From: Comamonadaceae bacterium
GTDB taxonomy: Bacteria; Pseudomonadota; Gammaproteobacteria; Burkholderiales; Burkholderiaceae_C
Length of the DNA stretch: 64,000 bases
Assembly: GCA_947476465.1 (NCBI GenBank)
Contig: CANJQN010000007.1
Location: forward strand, 62,001 to 126,000
Reading direction: 5' to 3'
Positions 1-8,679 of the stretch are shown here, in pieces; the stretch's first letter is position 1; each line of letters starts with the position of its first letter. Both the position numbers and the translations under genes were made by a program. The notes beneath the pieces are model-generated. The model did not search any database, had not been told where the DNA came from, and saw nothing but the letters and a program-made list of their open reading frames with translations.

Positions 1-1183
1 CGAGCAGGCTTTCGCGCCGCCCGTCGCTCTCGGCCAGCACCAACACGCGCTGCGCGGTGTCGCGCAGGTGGTCCTTCAGGCGCGCCAGCGGTTCGTCGGC
101 ACCGCGCACCACGGCCAGTTCGCCCAGCTTCTGGAACCAGGCGCTGTCGGCGCTGTCGGCAACGGCTGGGCGCAGGGCCAACTGCGCGTGCGCGTTGGCC
201 CGCGCATAGAACTGCTCGGCGGAGAGGAACAGGGCCTCTGGCGGCAGCACGGGGCGGTCGGGGTCGCCCTGCATCAGGCGATGGCGTTCCCGCGTGTCCT
301 GCCAAAAGCGCTGGAAGGGCGCTTCGAGGTCGCCGTGCAGCGCCAGCGTGGCGCGCTCGCCCAGGTAGTCGAACACCGTCGCGGTGTCGTCGAAGAACAG
401 CGGCAGGTAGTACTCGATGCCGGCGGTGGCCACGCCGTTGCCGATGTCCTTGTAGATGCGGCTGCGGGTCGGGTCGCCCTCGAGCAGCTCGCGCCAGCGG
501 CTTCGAAAGCGGGCGCGGGCCGCATCGTCCATCGGGAACTCGCGCCCGGGTAAAAGCCGCACCTCGGGCACAGGGTAGAGGCTGCGCTGGCTGTCGGGGT
601 CGAAGGTGCGGATGGAGTCGATCTCGTCGTCGAACAGGTCGACCCGATAGGGCACGGTCGAGCCCATGGGAAACAGGTCGATCAGGCCGCCACGCACCGC
701 GTATTCGCCGGGACTCACCACCTGAGTGACATGGCTGTAGCCGGCCAGGGTGAGCTGGGCCTTGAGCTTGGCCTCCTGCAGCTTCTGCTTGACCTTGAAA
801 TGAAAGGTGTAGCCGGCCAGGAATGCGGGCGGCGCCAGCCGGTAAAGCGCGGTGGTGGCCGGCACGATGACCACGTCGGCATCGCTTTGCGAGATGCGCC
901 ACAGCGTCGCCAGCCGCTCGCTGATCAGGTCCTGGTGCGGGGAAAAATTATCGTAGGGCAGGGTTTCCCAGTCGGGAAACAGGCAGCAGCGCAGCGCGGG
1001 CGCAAAGAAGGCCATCTCGTCCAGCAGGCGCTGGGCGTCGTTGGCGTCGGCCGTGACGATGGCCGTGCGCAGCCCCGCCTGGGCCTGGCGCTCGGCCAGG
1101 CGGGCCAGCAGCAGGGCGTCGGCCGATCCGATCGGGCGAGGCAGGGTGAAGCGCTTGCCGGGAGTGAGCTTGGGTAGATCCAT
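1..1183 (-). CDS. mfd: Transcription-repair coupling factor Mfd, N-terminal part (runs off the left edge)
   Basis: About 394 N-terminal residues are present, starting MDLPKLTPGKRF at the ATG complement of 1181-1183; the rest lies left of the window. Mfd removes RNA polymerase stalled at DNA lesions and recruits UvrA. The visible part matches the UvrB-homology region: the stretch reading FPDWETLPYDNFSPHQDLISER is split here as FPDWETLPYDNFSP then HQDLISER, and the later GEYAVRGGLIDLFPMGS and FDDEIDSIRTFDP segments are characteristic. The RNA-polymerase-binding and translocase domains are not visible. The gene is divergent from ispD, with 120 bases between the two starts. Confidence 0.93.
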   Translation of the reverse strand, partial: MDLPKLTPGKRFTLPRPIGSADALLLARLAERQAQAGLRTAIVTADANDAQRLLDEMAFFAPALRCCLFPDWETLPYDNFSPHQDLISERLATLWRISQSDADVVIVPATTALYRLAPPAFLAGYTFHFKVKQKLQEAKLKAQLTLAGYSHVTQVVSPGEYAVRGGLIDLFPMGSTVPYRVDLFDDEIDSIRTFDPDSQRSLYPVPEVRLLPGREFPMDDAARARFRSRWRELLEGDPTRSRIYKDIGNGVATAGIEYYLPLFFDDTATVFDYLGERATLALHGDLEAPFQRFWQDTRERHRLMQGDPDRPVLPPEALFLSAEQFYARANAHAQLALRPAVADSADSAWFQKLGELAVVRGADEPLARLKDHLRDTAQRVLVLAESDGRRESLL

Positions 1184-1233
1184 GGTGCCAATACGAAACA
1201 CCCCGCGCCGGACGGCGAGGGGTGTGATGCGGT

Positions 1234-1294
1234 CCATTTTAAGAGCCTGCCGGACGTGGGAATCGTCGGGTCTGAATCGGCCACCCTAAAATGG
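1234..1294. promoter_or_regulatory. Divergent promoter region of mfd and ispD with mirror-image -10 elements
   Basis: An 8-base inverted repeat, ccatttta (1234-1241) and taaaatgg (1287-1294), places a TAAAAT hexamer on each strand facing outward: one on the minus strand toward mfd and one on the plus strand toward ispD. Each resembles a sigma70 -10 box (TATAAT with one change). The ispD start codon lies 12 bases after the plus-strand copy. No good -35 was found, so promoter assignment is inference from position and sequence. Confidence 0.4.
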
Positions 1295-1303
1295 CCGAGC
1301 CTC

Positions 1304-2008
1304 ATGAGTGATACACCCTCCCGCTCTCGCGCTGCGGCGCTGCACGCCCTCATCCCCTGCGCCGGCTCTGGCAGCCGGGCAGGGGGCGCCGGCCCCAAGC
1401 AATACGAGCCGGTGGCAGGCCGCCCCATGGTGCAGCACACGCTGGCCGCGTTCGCGGCGGTGCCCCGGCTGGCCAGCGTGCTGGTGGCCGTGGCGCCGGG
1501 CGACCGCACGCTGGCAGACCAACCGGGCGTGGTGCTGGCCGAGTGCGGCGGCTCCACCCGCGCGGCGACCGTGCGCGGCGGTCTGGTCGAGCTGCTGCGC
1601 CGGGGTGCGAGCGGTGACGACTGGGTCTTGGTGCACGACGCGGCTCGCTGCCTTGTCACCCCCGAGCTGATCGACCACCTGATCGACGCCTGCCAGGATG
1701 ACGCCGTGGGCGGCCTGCTGGCCCAGCCGCTGGCCGACACGCTCAAGCACGCACCCGAGGGCCGGGTGCTGGCCACCGTGCCGCGCGAGGGCCATTGGCT
1801 GGCGCAGACGCCACAGATGTTTCGCATCGGCCTGCTGGCGCAGGCGCTGGATGCGGCCGGCGAAGGCGTGACCGACGAGGCCAGCGCGGTCGAGCAACTG
1901 GGCTTGCATCCGCGCCTGGTGCCGGGGTCGGCCCGAAATTTCAAGGTGACCTGGCCCGACGACTTCGCCATGGCCGCCGCCTTGCTGCGAAAGGACGTGC
2001 GCTCATGA
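1304..2008 (+). CDS. ispD: 2-C-methyl-D-erythritol 4-phosphate cytidylyltransferase IspD
   Basis: IspD joins CTP and methylerythritol 4-phosphate in the MEP isoprenoid pathway. The 234-residue product has the nucleotide-binding signature [14 protein letters not shown] near its N terminus, then [30 protein letters not shown] and [14 protein letters not shown], all typical of the family, and the length is normal. The ATG at 1304 (MSDTPSRS) is chosen because the open frame upstream reads through the promoter. The stop overlaps the ispF start in an ATGA, so the two genes are translationally coupled. Confidence 0.96.
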   Translation: MSDTPSRSRAAALHALIPCAGSGSRAGGAGPKQYEPVAGRPMVQHTLAAFAAVPRLASVLVAVAPGDRTLADQPGVVLAECGGSTRAATVRGGLVELLRRGASGDDWVLVHDAARCLVTPELIDHLIDACQDDAVGGLLAQPLADTLKHAPEGRVLATVPREGHWLAQTPQMFRIGLLAQALDAAGEGVTDEASAVEQLGLHPRLVPGSARNFKVTWPDDFAMAAALLRKDVRS

Positions 2009-2493
2009 ACATGCGCATCGGCGAGGGCTGGGACGTCCATGCCCTGGTCACCGGCCGCCCGCTGGTGATCGGCGGCGTCACCCTCCCTTATGACAAGGGC
2101 CTGCTGGGCCACTCCGACGCCGATGTGCTGCTGCACGCCATCACCGATGCCTTGCTGGGCGCGGCGGGGCTGGGCGACATCGGCCGCCACTTCCCCGACA
2201 GCGACGAGCGCTTTCGCGGCGCCGACTCGGCCGTGCTGCTGGCCGAGGCGGCCCGGCGGGTGGCCGAGCAGGGCTGGACGATCGTCAACCTCGACAGCAC
2301 CGTGATCGCCCAGGCACCCAAACTGGCGCCGCACATCGAGGCTATGCGCCAGCGTATCGCGCAGGTCTTGCAGGTGCAGCCGCAACAGGTGAACGTCAAG
2401 GCCAAAACGGCCGAGAAGATGGGCCCCGTGGGGCAGGGGCGCAGCATCGAGGCGCGCGCGGTCGTCCTGCTCAGCGCCACCACCACCGATTGA
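2005..2493 (+). CDS. ispF: 2-C-methyl-D-erythritol 2,4-cyclodiphosphate synthase IspF
   Basis: This 162-residue protein starts [14 protein letters not shown]. IspF cyclises CDP-methylerythritol 2-phosphate with release of CMP, two steps after IspD. The metal-binding DVH motif (about residues 10-12), [20 protein letters not shown] and the C-terminal [16 protein letters not shown] stretch are family hallmarks. Its start codon overlaps the ispD stop. The adjacent exonuclease gene begins 11 bases after its stop. Confidence 0.97.
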   Translation: MNMRIGEGWDVHALVTGRPLVIGGVTLPYDKGLLGHSDADVLLHAITDALLGAAGLGDIGRHFPDSDERFRGADSAVLLAEAARRVAEQGWTIVNLDSTVIAQAPKLAPHIEAMRQRIAQVLQVQPQQVNVKAKTAEKMGPVGQGRSIEARAVVLLSATTTD

Positions 2494-2504
2494 AGGAAAC
2501 CCGC

Positions 2505-3290
2505 ATGGCCTGGCCCGTTCTCGTCTTCGACATCGAATCCATCCCCGACATCGCCGGCCTGCGCGCCCTGCGCGGGGCCGCCGCCGACGACACCGACGCC
2601 CAGGTGTACGAGGCCTGGGTGGCCGAGCGCAAGGAAAAGGGGCAGAACGACTTCATGCCGCACCACCTGCAGCGGGTGCTGGTGATCAGCGCTGTGTTCC
2701 GCAATGCCGACGGCCTGCGCGTACATTCTTTTGTAGACCGCGACAACGCCAGCGAAGGCAAGATCATCCAGACCTTCTTCAACACGCTTGAGCGGCACGT
2801 GCCCCAGCTGGTCAGCTGGAACGGCAGCGGCTTCGATCTGCCCGTGCTGAACTACCGTGGCCTGCGCCACGGCGTCACGGCCAGCAAGTACTGGGACCTG
2901 GGCGAGGACGACCGTGAGTTCAAGTGGAACAACTACATCAGCCGCTACCACAACCGACACCTGGACCTGATGGACCTGCTGGCCATGTACTCCGGCCGCG
3001 CCAACGCGCCGCTGGACGCCATGGCCAAGCTGTGCGGCTTTCCCGGCAAGCTGGGCATGGACGGCTCGCAGGTGTACGGCGCCTACCTCGACGGCAAGCT
3101 CGAGGAGATCCGGCGCTACTGTGAGACCGATGTGATGAACACCTACCTGGTGTATTGCCGGTTCCAGAAGATGCGCGGCGGGCTGACGGAGGCCGAGTAC
3201 TCGCAGGAGATTGACATGGTCAAGTCCACGCTGGGCACGTTGGCGCCGCAGGAGCCGCACTGGCAGGAGTATCTGGCGGCCTGGGCTTGA
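2505..3290 (+). CDS. PolB-like predicted 3'-5' exonuclease (RNase H fold)
   Basis: The 261-residue product begins MAWPVLVFDIESIPD. It carries the DEDD exonuclease motifs: FDIES (motif I, Asp and Glu about residues 9 and 11), WNGSGFDLPVL (motif II) and a late YCETDVMNTYLVY (motif III). It belongs to the family of stand-alone domains related to the proofreading domain of family B DNA polymerases; the substrate is unknown. The ATG at 2505 is preceded by AAGGAAA. The gene probably shares a transcript with ispDF. The palindromic repeat at 3330-3390 follows the stop. Confidence 0.85.
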   Translation: MAWPVLVFDIESIPDIAGLRALRGAAADDTDAQVYEAWVAERKEKGQNDFMPHHLQRVLVISAVFRNADGLRVHSFVDRDNASEGKIIQTFFNTLERHVPQLVSWNGSGFDLPVLNYRGLRHGVTASKYWDLGEDDREFKWNNYISRYHNRHLDLMDLLAMYSGRANAPLDAMAKLCGFPGKLGMDGSQVYGAYLDGKLEEIRRYCETDVMNTYLVYCRFQKMRGGLTEAEYSQEIDMVKSTLGTLAPQEPHWQEYLAAWA

Positions 3291-3329
3291 GAGGGGTACT
3301 TCGGGCCGTCGCTACGCTCGGCCTGCGAC

Positions 3330-3390
3330 TGGATCCCCGCCTTCGCGGGGATGACAGGAAAGTTGTCATCCCCGCGAAGGCGGGGATCCA
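3330..3390. repeat. Perfect 26-bp inverted repeat with 9-base spacer (paired palindromic element, copy 1)
   Basis: Arms 3330-3355 and 3365-3390 are exact reverse complements around the spacer aggaaagtt. Each arm is itself nearly palindromic, with atccccgc pairing with gcggggat around cttc. A variant with the same design and the same 9-base spacer lies at 31224-31286. It resembles the short GC-rich palindromic intergenic repeats common in betaproteobacteria (compare the dRS3-type repeats of Neisseria). It may act as a bidirectional terminator after the exonuclease gene. Confidence 0.85.
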
Positions 3391-3450
3391 GGAGCGCGGC
3401 GCCCCGTGATCGACATGAGCCATCCCCTCGCCCCTGCGAAAATCCTCCCA

Positions 3451-4899
3451 ATGTCTTCCGAAACTGAATCTCAAGCCCCCGAGGCGCCGAACGCCGCCCC
3501 GATGCCGCGCCCCGCGCACATCCCGGAGAGCGCCCTGTACGTCGACGCCCTCGACATCGAGGCTCAGGGCGTTGCCCGCCGGCCCGACGGAAAGGTGGTG
3601 TTCATCGAAGGCGCCTTGCCCGGCGAATGGGTGGGCGCCAATGTCCACCGCAAGAAAAACAACTGGGAGGCCGCCTCGCTGACGGCGGTGTACCGCGAGT
3701 CGTCCCAGCGCGTGACACCTCGCTGTCCGCATTTCGGCTTGCACGCGGGCGCCTGTGGCGGCTGCAAGATGCAGCACCTGCATCCCAGTGCGCAGGTGGC
3801 CATCAAGCAGCGCGTACTGGAGGACAACCTCTGGCACCTGGGCAAGGTGCGGGCCGAAACCCTGCTGCGGCCGATCGAAGGCCCGGCCTGGGGCTACCGC
3901 TGGCGGGCCCGGTTTTCGGTGCGGCATGTGCACAAGAAGGGCGCGGTGCTGGTGGGCTTTCACGAGCGCAAAAGCCGCTACGTGGCCGACATCCGCGAAT
4001 GCCATGTGGTGCCGCCGCAGGTGAGCGACCTGCTGCTGCCGCTGCGCGCGCTGATCGGCGGCATGGACGCGATCGAGACCTGCCCGCAGATCGAGCTGGC
4101 CGGCGGCGTCGATGCGGCGGACCCCACGCGTGAGGTGATCGCGCTGGTGCTGCGCCACCTGGAGCCGCTGTCCGAAGGCGACACCGCCAAGCTGCGCGCG
4201 TTCGCCGTGGCCCACCCGGCGGTGCAGTGGTGGTTGCAGCCCAAGGGGCCGGACACGGTGCACCTGCTCGACGACGGCCCGCAGCTGGCCTACACGCTGC
4301 CCGAGTTCGGCGTGACCATGCCTTTCAGGCCGACCGACTTCACGCAGGTCAACCCCGACATCAACCAGGTGCTGGTCGGCCGCGCCCTGCGCTTGCTCGA
4401 TCCCCAGCCCGACGAGCGGGTGATCGACTGGTTCTGTGGCCTGGGCAACTTCACGTTGCCGATCGCCTCACGCGCCCGCGAGGTGCTGGGCATCGAGGGC
4501 AGCCAGGCGCTGGTGGCGCGCTCGCAGGTCAATTACGAGCTCAACGCCGCGTCGCAGGCACTGGCCCCCACCCGGTTTGTGGCGCGCAACCTGTTCGAGA
4601 TGACGCCCACCCTGCTGGTGGCCGACGGCCACGCCGACAAGTGGCTGGTGGACCCGCCGCGCGAGGGCGCCTTCGCGTTGGCCAAGGCACTGGCCGAGCT
4701 GCACGAGGACGCCACGCTCGCGCCGGGCTGGCAGCCACCGCAACGCATCGTCTATGTCAGCTGCAACCCGGCCACGCTGGCACGCGACGCCGGCTTGCTG
4801 GTGCACCAGGGCGGCTACCGGTGCACGGCGGCCGGGGTGGTGAATATGTTCCCGCACACCGCGCATGTGGAGAGCATGGCGGTGTTTGATCGGGCCTGA
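3451..4899 (+). CDS. rlmD: 23S rRNA (uracil-C5)-methyltransferase RlmD
   Basis: RlmD methylates U1939 of 23S rRNA with S-adenosylmethionine. The 482-residue product has an N-terminal TRAM-like region, then cysteines for an iron-sulfur cluster (about C92, C102, C105, C184). The methyltransferase core contains [22 protein letters not shown] and the catalytic [12 protein letters not shown] (Cys about 438). The first cluster spacing is four residues longer than in E. coli RlmD ([14 protein letters not shown]). Alternative starts are GTG 3406 and ATG 3415; none has a clear ribosome-binding site, so 3451 is a judgement. Confidence 0.92.
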   Translation: MSSETESQAPEAPNAAPMPRPAHIPESALYVDALDIEAQGVARRPDGKVVFIEGALPGEWVGANVHRKKNNWEAASLTAVYRESSQRVTPRCPHFGLHAGACGGCKMQHLHPSAQVAIKQRVLEDNLWHLGKVRAETLLRPIEGPAWGYRWRARFSVRHVHKKGAVLVGFHERKSRYVADIRECHVVPPQVSDLLLPLRALIGGMDAIETCPQIELAGGVDAADPTREVIALVLRHLEPLSEGDTAKLRAFAVAHPAVQWWLQPKGPDTVHLLDDGPQLAYTLPEFGVTMPFRPTDFTQVNPDINQVLVGRALRLLDPQPDERVIDWFCGLGNFTLPIASRAREVLGIEGSQALVARSQVNYELNAASQALAPTRFVARNLFEMTPTLLVADGHADKWLVDPPREGAFALAKALAELHEDATLAPGWQPPQRIVYVSCNPATLARDAGLLVHQGGYRCTAAGVVNMFPHTAHVESMAVFDRA

Positions 4900-4986
4900 G
4901 CCGCCGGGCCGTTCCCAAGGCGAATAGCCCGCGGCGCGTCGCGCGCAGGGTAGTCCAGTGAGCATGCAGGGTCAACCAGCCGCCGC

Positions 4987-5316
4987 TCAATGACCTGCGG
5001 CCGCGCGCGCCCAGAACAGCGCGCCGAGAAAGCCGCCGAAGCAGGCGCAACCGACGCAGCTCCAACAGCCCCGAAAGCAACAGCCGTGGACGTCGTCCTC
5101 TGTGGGCGCTTGCACTTGCTCTTGCCATTGCACGAGTGTTTGCGGCTTGGTGGCGTTGGTCCTGACGCGCGGCAAGGGCGTCCCTTCGGCCGACGCTGGA
5201 GGTGGTATGTGGATCGTCACTTCGAAGGGGTCTTCCTTCGTCTCGATCGGGGTCGCGGTGGAGACTGAGGGCGGCGTACTGGGCGGTGTGCTGAATCGAC
5301 CGGGGATGTCGGACAT
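4987..5316 (-). CDS. Small Cys-rich protein encoded with two CesT-like chaperones; possible secreted substrate
   Basis: The 109-residue product starts MSDIPGRFSTPPS behind an AGGAAA ribosome-binding site. I do not recognise the family. Residues 1-60 are rich in Pro, Ser and Thr and look disordered. Residues 79-92 hold six cysteines (CC-x3-C-x2-C-x2-C-x-C) within HGCCFRGCWSCVGCAC, followed by a short hydrophobic Gly-rich tail GGFLGALFWARAA that could touch a membrane. It lies 31 bases after the second chaperone-like gene on the same strand. A disordered N terminus next to chaperone genes is the usual pattern of a type III secretion substrate, but no secretion genes are in the window, so this role is inference. 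Confidence 0.6.
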   Translation of the reverse strand: MSDIPGRFSTPPSTPPSVSTATPIETKEDPFEVTIHIPPPASAEGTPLPRVRTNATKPQTLVQWQEQVQAPTEDDVHGCCFRGCWSCVGCACFGGFLGALFWARAAAGH

Positions 5317-5347
5317 GGCGATTTCCTGTTGGTTGTGGATCCGGCGC

Positions 5348-5755
5348 TCAGGCTTGCAGCGCGCCGTCGGCGAGCAGCGCTCGCCGGGCACCGCGGCAAA
5401 GATCCGCCAGGTGGTGGATCTGCCAGGCAATGGCATGGGCGCACTGCTGCGACCCGTCGAGCGCATGCGTGAGCACGACGGTCTCGGTTTGCCGGTCGAA
5501 GCCGAACACCGGCTGACCGTCCAGCGCCTGCCGCAGGTTGCCTTTGAGCAGACTGGACAGCAGGGCAAGCCGGCCGTCGGAGCTTGCCCTGCCGACGACG
5601 GCTACCAGGCGCAGGGCGTCGGCCGATGGCGTGAAATGAAGTTGCACCCGCACCCGTCCCTCCAGCCGCAGCGCACAGGCGTGCTGCTCGTCCAGGCGCA
5701 GGCGCGGCAGGTTCAGCAGGGCGGACAGATCGTCCAGGAGGGGGTCGAGGTTCAT
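5348..5755 (-). CDS. CesT-like (type III secretion chaperone family) protein, second of a pair
   Basis: The 135-residue product starts MNLDPLLDDLSALLNLPRLRLDEQHACALRLEG in overall layout: an N-terminal helix (LDDLSALL), a short Leu-rich turn, then strands (ACALRLEGRVRVQLHF, LRLVAVVGRA), and a C-terminal helix. Small size, acidic character and this helix-strand order fit the CesT/Tir chaperone family, whose dimers hold effectors or needle proteins before secretion. Its ATG overlaps the stop of the upstream paralogue-like gene in an ATGA, so the two are translationally coupled. Assignment is by fold pattern, not by an invariant motif. Confidence 0.6.
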   Translation of the reverse strand: MNLDPLLDDLSALLNLPRLRLDEQHACALRLEGRVRVQLHFTPSADALRLVAVVGRASSDGRLALLSSLLKGNLRQALDGQPVFGFDRQTETVVLTHALDGSQQCAHAIAWQIHHLADLCRGARRALLADGALQA

Positions 5756-6153
5756 GCGGCGAGGGCTCCCCGGCACTTCGATTGCCAGAGGGTCGCGTGG
5801 GGGACGAAGCGCGCCAGCGCTTCGATGATCGCCTCGGTGTCGAGGCTCTGCGCGTCCAGGTGGCGCATCAGATAAATGCCGCCGCCCGCGTCGGCGCAAA
5901 GACCATGGTGGGCCAGGGCATCGTCAGCGACATTGCCGGCCAGCAGCATCTCCACAAGGTCCACGGGCGGCTGCGCATCAGCGGTGCCCAGACGTGTGCT
6001 CAGCACCAGAGACGACAGGTCGCCGCTGGCGAGCGCGGTGCCAATGACGGTGACGATCAGCCCGTCGAACGCGAGCGCGAAGGCCGACTCCTCGGGCTGC
6101 GGAGGGTCGGGCAGCCCAAGGGCGGTGACCAGGGTGTCGATGAGCTCTTGCAT
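5752..6153 (-). CDS. CesT-like (type III secretion chaperone family) protein, first of a pair
   Basis: The 133-residue product starts MQELIDTLVTALGLP. It shows the same order as the next gene: N-terminal helix, beta strands around FALAFDGLIVTVIGTALA and LSSLVLSTRLG, and a C-terminal helix (TEAIIEALARFV). This resembles CesT-family secretion chaperones. A start six bases earlier (ATG complement of 6157-6159) is possible; neither has a convincing ribosome-binding site. It is the first gene of a three-gene minus-strand unit with the next chaperone-like gene and the Cys-rich protein. Similarity between the two products suggests a heterodimer or an old duplication. Confidence 0.6.
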   Translation of the reverse strand: MQELIDTLVTALGLPDPPQPEESAFALAFDGLIVTVIGTALASGDLSSLVLSTRLGTADAQPPVDLVEMLLAGNVADDALAHHGLCADAGGGIYLMRHLDAQSLDTEAIIEALARFVPHATLWQSKCRGALAA

Positions 6154-6227
6154 GCGCATGGCGGTGGGTGACCGAAGCACCGATTGCGTTCGCTCGGCAC
6201 AGCAAGATGCCGGCGCCTCGTCAGCAA

Positions 6228-6252
6228 AGAAAAAGGGACCCGAAGGTCCCTT
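6228..6252 (-). terminator. Intrinsic terminator of the Bax inhibitor-like gene
   Basis: An 8-bp stem, aagggacc (6233-6240) and ggtccctt (6245-6252), closes a cgaa loop. Read on the minus strand it is followed by a T run (complement of 6228-6232). It lies 26 bases after the stop of the gene at 6279-6968. Confidence 0.8.
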
Positions 6253-6278
6253 GATCTGGCGTGAAGAAAACGCGCTGT

Positions 6279-6968
6279 TCAGTCCTTGCCGCTGGTCAGC
6301 CCGAGCAGGGCCAGCAGGCTCTGGAACACGTTGAATGCATCCAGGTAAAGCGCCAGGGTGGCCGAGATGTAGTTGGTCTCACCGCCGTCGATGATGCGCT
6401 TGAGGTCATACAGCATGAAGGCGCTGAACACACCGATGGCCATGGTGCTGATGACCATCATGCCGACGGTCGAGCCGACGAACACGTTGATGACGCCGCC
6501 GACGAGGATGGCCAGCGCGCCGATGAACAGGAACTTGCCCATGCCCGACAGGTCGCGCTTGATGACCGAGGCCAAGGTGGCCATGACGAAGAACACGCCC
6601 GCCGTTCCGCCGGCGGCCGTCATGATCAGGCTGGTGCCATTGGACATGCCCAGCACCATGGCGATCAGGCGCGAGAGCATCAGGCCCATGAAGAACGTGA
6701 AGCCCAGCAGCACCGGCACCCCGGCGGCCGAGTTCTTGGTCTTTTCGATGGCGAAGATGAAACCGAAGGCGCCGCCCAGGAAGACGATGAGCCCCAGGCC
6801 GCCGCCCAGGCTGCGGGTGATGCCGGTGGCGACCCCGAGCCACGCGCCCAGCACCGTGGGAATCAGGCTGAGCGCCAACAGCCAGTAGGTGTTGCGCAGA
6901 ACCTTGTTGCGCTGCGTGGCCGACGGCAGTGCGTCGCCGTAGTTGAGCGCTTTGACTTGATCATTCAT
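6279..6968 (-). CDS. Bax inhibitor-1/YccA family inner membrane protein
   Basis: The 229-residue product starts MNDQVKALNYGDALPSATQ and has about seven hydrophobic segments, beginning with TYWLLALSLIPTVLGAWLG. The central NSAAGVPVLLGFTFFMGLML region and the late LYDLKRIIDGGETNYISATL stretch, with its conserved YDL and acidic residues before the last helix, are characteristic of the BI-1 superfamily. Bacterial members (YccA, YbhL) are inner-membrane proteins; YccA modulates the FtsH protease. Length is normal. It is monocistronic, with its own terminator at 6228-6252. Confidence 0.9.
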   Translation of the reverse strand: MNDQVKALNYGDALPSATQRNKVLRNTYWLLALSLIPTVLGAWLGVATGITRSLGGGLGLIVFLGGAFGFIFAIEKTKNSAAGVPVLLGFTFFMGLMLSRLIAMVLGMSNGTSLIMTAAGGTAGVFFVMATLASVIKRDLSGMGKFLFIGALAILVGGVINVFVGSTVGMMVISTMAIGVFSAFMLYDLKRIIDGGETNYISATLALYLDAFNVFQSLLALLGLTSGKD

Positions 6969-7069
6969 AGGTGATTCCTTGCGATGGGTTGGCCATAGGA
7001 TGGACGTATTCTAGGGAAGTTCAATGACCCTCCTGCGGTCTTGGTGCCTGAGGCTATGCTTGAGTCCCT

Positions 7070-7477
7070 ATGAAAAACACTTTTTTCCTTGAATTGTCCG
7101 ATGTCAAAGCCGTTGCGGCTGCCGCCGAGGCCGAAGCCGGCAAGCATCAATGGGCCGTGACGATCGCCATCGTGGACGCGGGCGGCCATCTTCTGTGGTT
7201 GCAGCGGCTCGATGGTGCGCCGGCGATTTCGGCGGGGATCGCACCCGCCAAGGCCCACACGGCCGCCCTGGGGCGGCGCGAAAGCCGGCTGTACGAAGAA
7301 GTGATCAACGGCGGCCGGATGTCCTTTCTCAGCGCCCCGGGCGTCAGCGGGATGCTGGAAGGCGGGGTGCCGATCATGAAAGACGGGCAGTGCCTGGGCG
7401 CGGTCGGGGTGAGCGGCGCGAAGTCCACCGAAGACTCGCAGATCGCCCGCGCCGGCATCGCTGCCCTGGGGCTGTGA
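7070..7477 (+). CDS. GlcG/HbpS family protein
   Basis: The 135-residue product starts MKNTFFLELSDVKAVAAAAEAEA. It shows the GlcG/HbpS pattern: an N-terminal helix, VTIAIVDAGGHLLWLQRLDGAP, an IAPAKAHTAAL segment, and a C-terminal half with GGVPIMKDGQCLGAVGVSGAKSTEDSQIARAGIAAL. Members include a haem-binding extracellular protein of Streptomyces and proteins near glycolate or propanediol genes; the exact role here is unknown. No signal peptide is visible. It is divergent from the BI-1 gene and convergent with exbD. Confidence 0.85.
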   Translation: MKNTFFLELSDVKAVAAAAEAEAGKHQWAVTIAIVDAGGHLLWLQRLDGAPAISAGIAPAKAHTAALGRRESRLYEEVINGGRMSFLSAPGVSGMLEGGVPIMKDGQCLGAVGVSGAKSTEDSQIARAGIAALGL

Positions 7478-7516
7478 TATTGCCTGGGTGGCTGCGGCGC
7501 GCTCGCCGACTTTCCT

Positions 7517-7930
<414 letters not shown>

Positions 7931-7953
7931 GGTGTGGTGCCTTTGTGAACGGC

Positions 7954-8670
7954 TCAGCCGCCCTTTTTCATCGGCACGCCCTTGGTCGGCGCTCCGGTGG
8001 CGCCGACCCGCGCCCCGGTGACGAAGTAGGCATGCAGATCGTGGGCGAAGCGATTTAGCTTCATCAGCGTGGCCTTGTTGCCCCGCACCAGGGCGTTGTA
8101 GCCGAGCACGGCTGGGATCGCCACCGCCAGGCCCATCGCGGTCATGACGAGCGACTCGCCGATGGGGCCGGCCACCTTGTCGATGGTCGCCCCGCCAGCC
8201 ACGCTGACCGCCAGCAAGGCGTGGTAGATGCCCCAGACCGTGCCGAACAGGCCAATGAAGGGCGCGGTCGAGCCGACCGAGGCCAGCACCGCCAGGCCAC
8301 CTTGCAGGCGGGCCGTGGCCTCGTCGATGGCGTTTCGCAGCGTGCGGGTGAGCCACTCGCTGACGTCGAGCGAATCGTGCAACCGCGGCTGCGCATGGTG
8401 GTGTGCGGATGCTTCGCGCCCTTCCATTGCAAGCGCGCGAAACGGGTTGTCCGGCTCGTTGCCCAATCTGGTCAGGCCATCAGCGAAGTCGGCGCTGTGC
8501 CAGAACGCTTCGGTGCGCCGCGCCTGCACCGACCAGCGGCGCAGTTCGAGCGCCTTGACGATGATGACCATCCAGGAGGCCAAAGACATCCCCAGCAGCA
8601 GCAGCGCCACGCCCTTGGTGACCCAGTTGCCTTGCTGCCAGAGGTGCGCCAGGCCGAATTGCGTTTCCAT
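7954..8670 (-). CDS. exbB: ExbB/TolQ family proton channel protein
   Basis: The 238-residue product starts METQFGLAHLWQQGN. It has three membrane segments: about residues 19-38, a second around LAVLASVGSTAPFIGLFGTVWGI, and a third at ESLVMTAMGLAVAIPAVLGYNAL. The last two carry the family signature (APFIGLFGTVWGI and the TAMGLAVAIPA motif). It forms the stator complex with ExbD that energises TonB. It begins 9 bases after the tonB stop, so coupled expression is likely. Confidence 0.92.
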   Translation of the reverse strand: METQFGLAHLWQQGNWVTKGVALLLLGMSLASWMVIIVKALELRRWSVQARRTEAFWHSADFADGLTRLGNEPDNPFRALAMEGREASAHHHAQPRLHDSLDVSEWLTRTLRNAIDEATARLQGGLAVLASVGSTAPFIGLFGTVWGIYHALLAVSVAGGATIDKVAGPIGESLVMTAMGLAVAIPAVLGYNALVRGNKATLMKLNRFAHDLHAYFVTGARVGATGAPTKGVPMKKGG

Positions 8671-8679
8671 TTTGACTTC

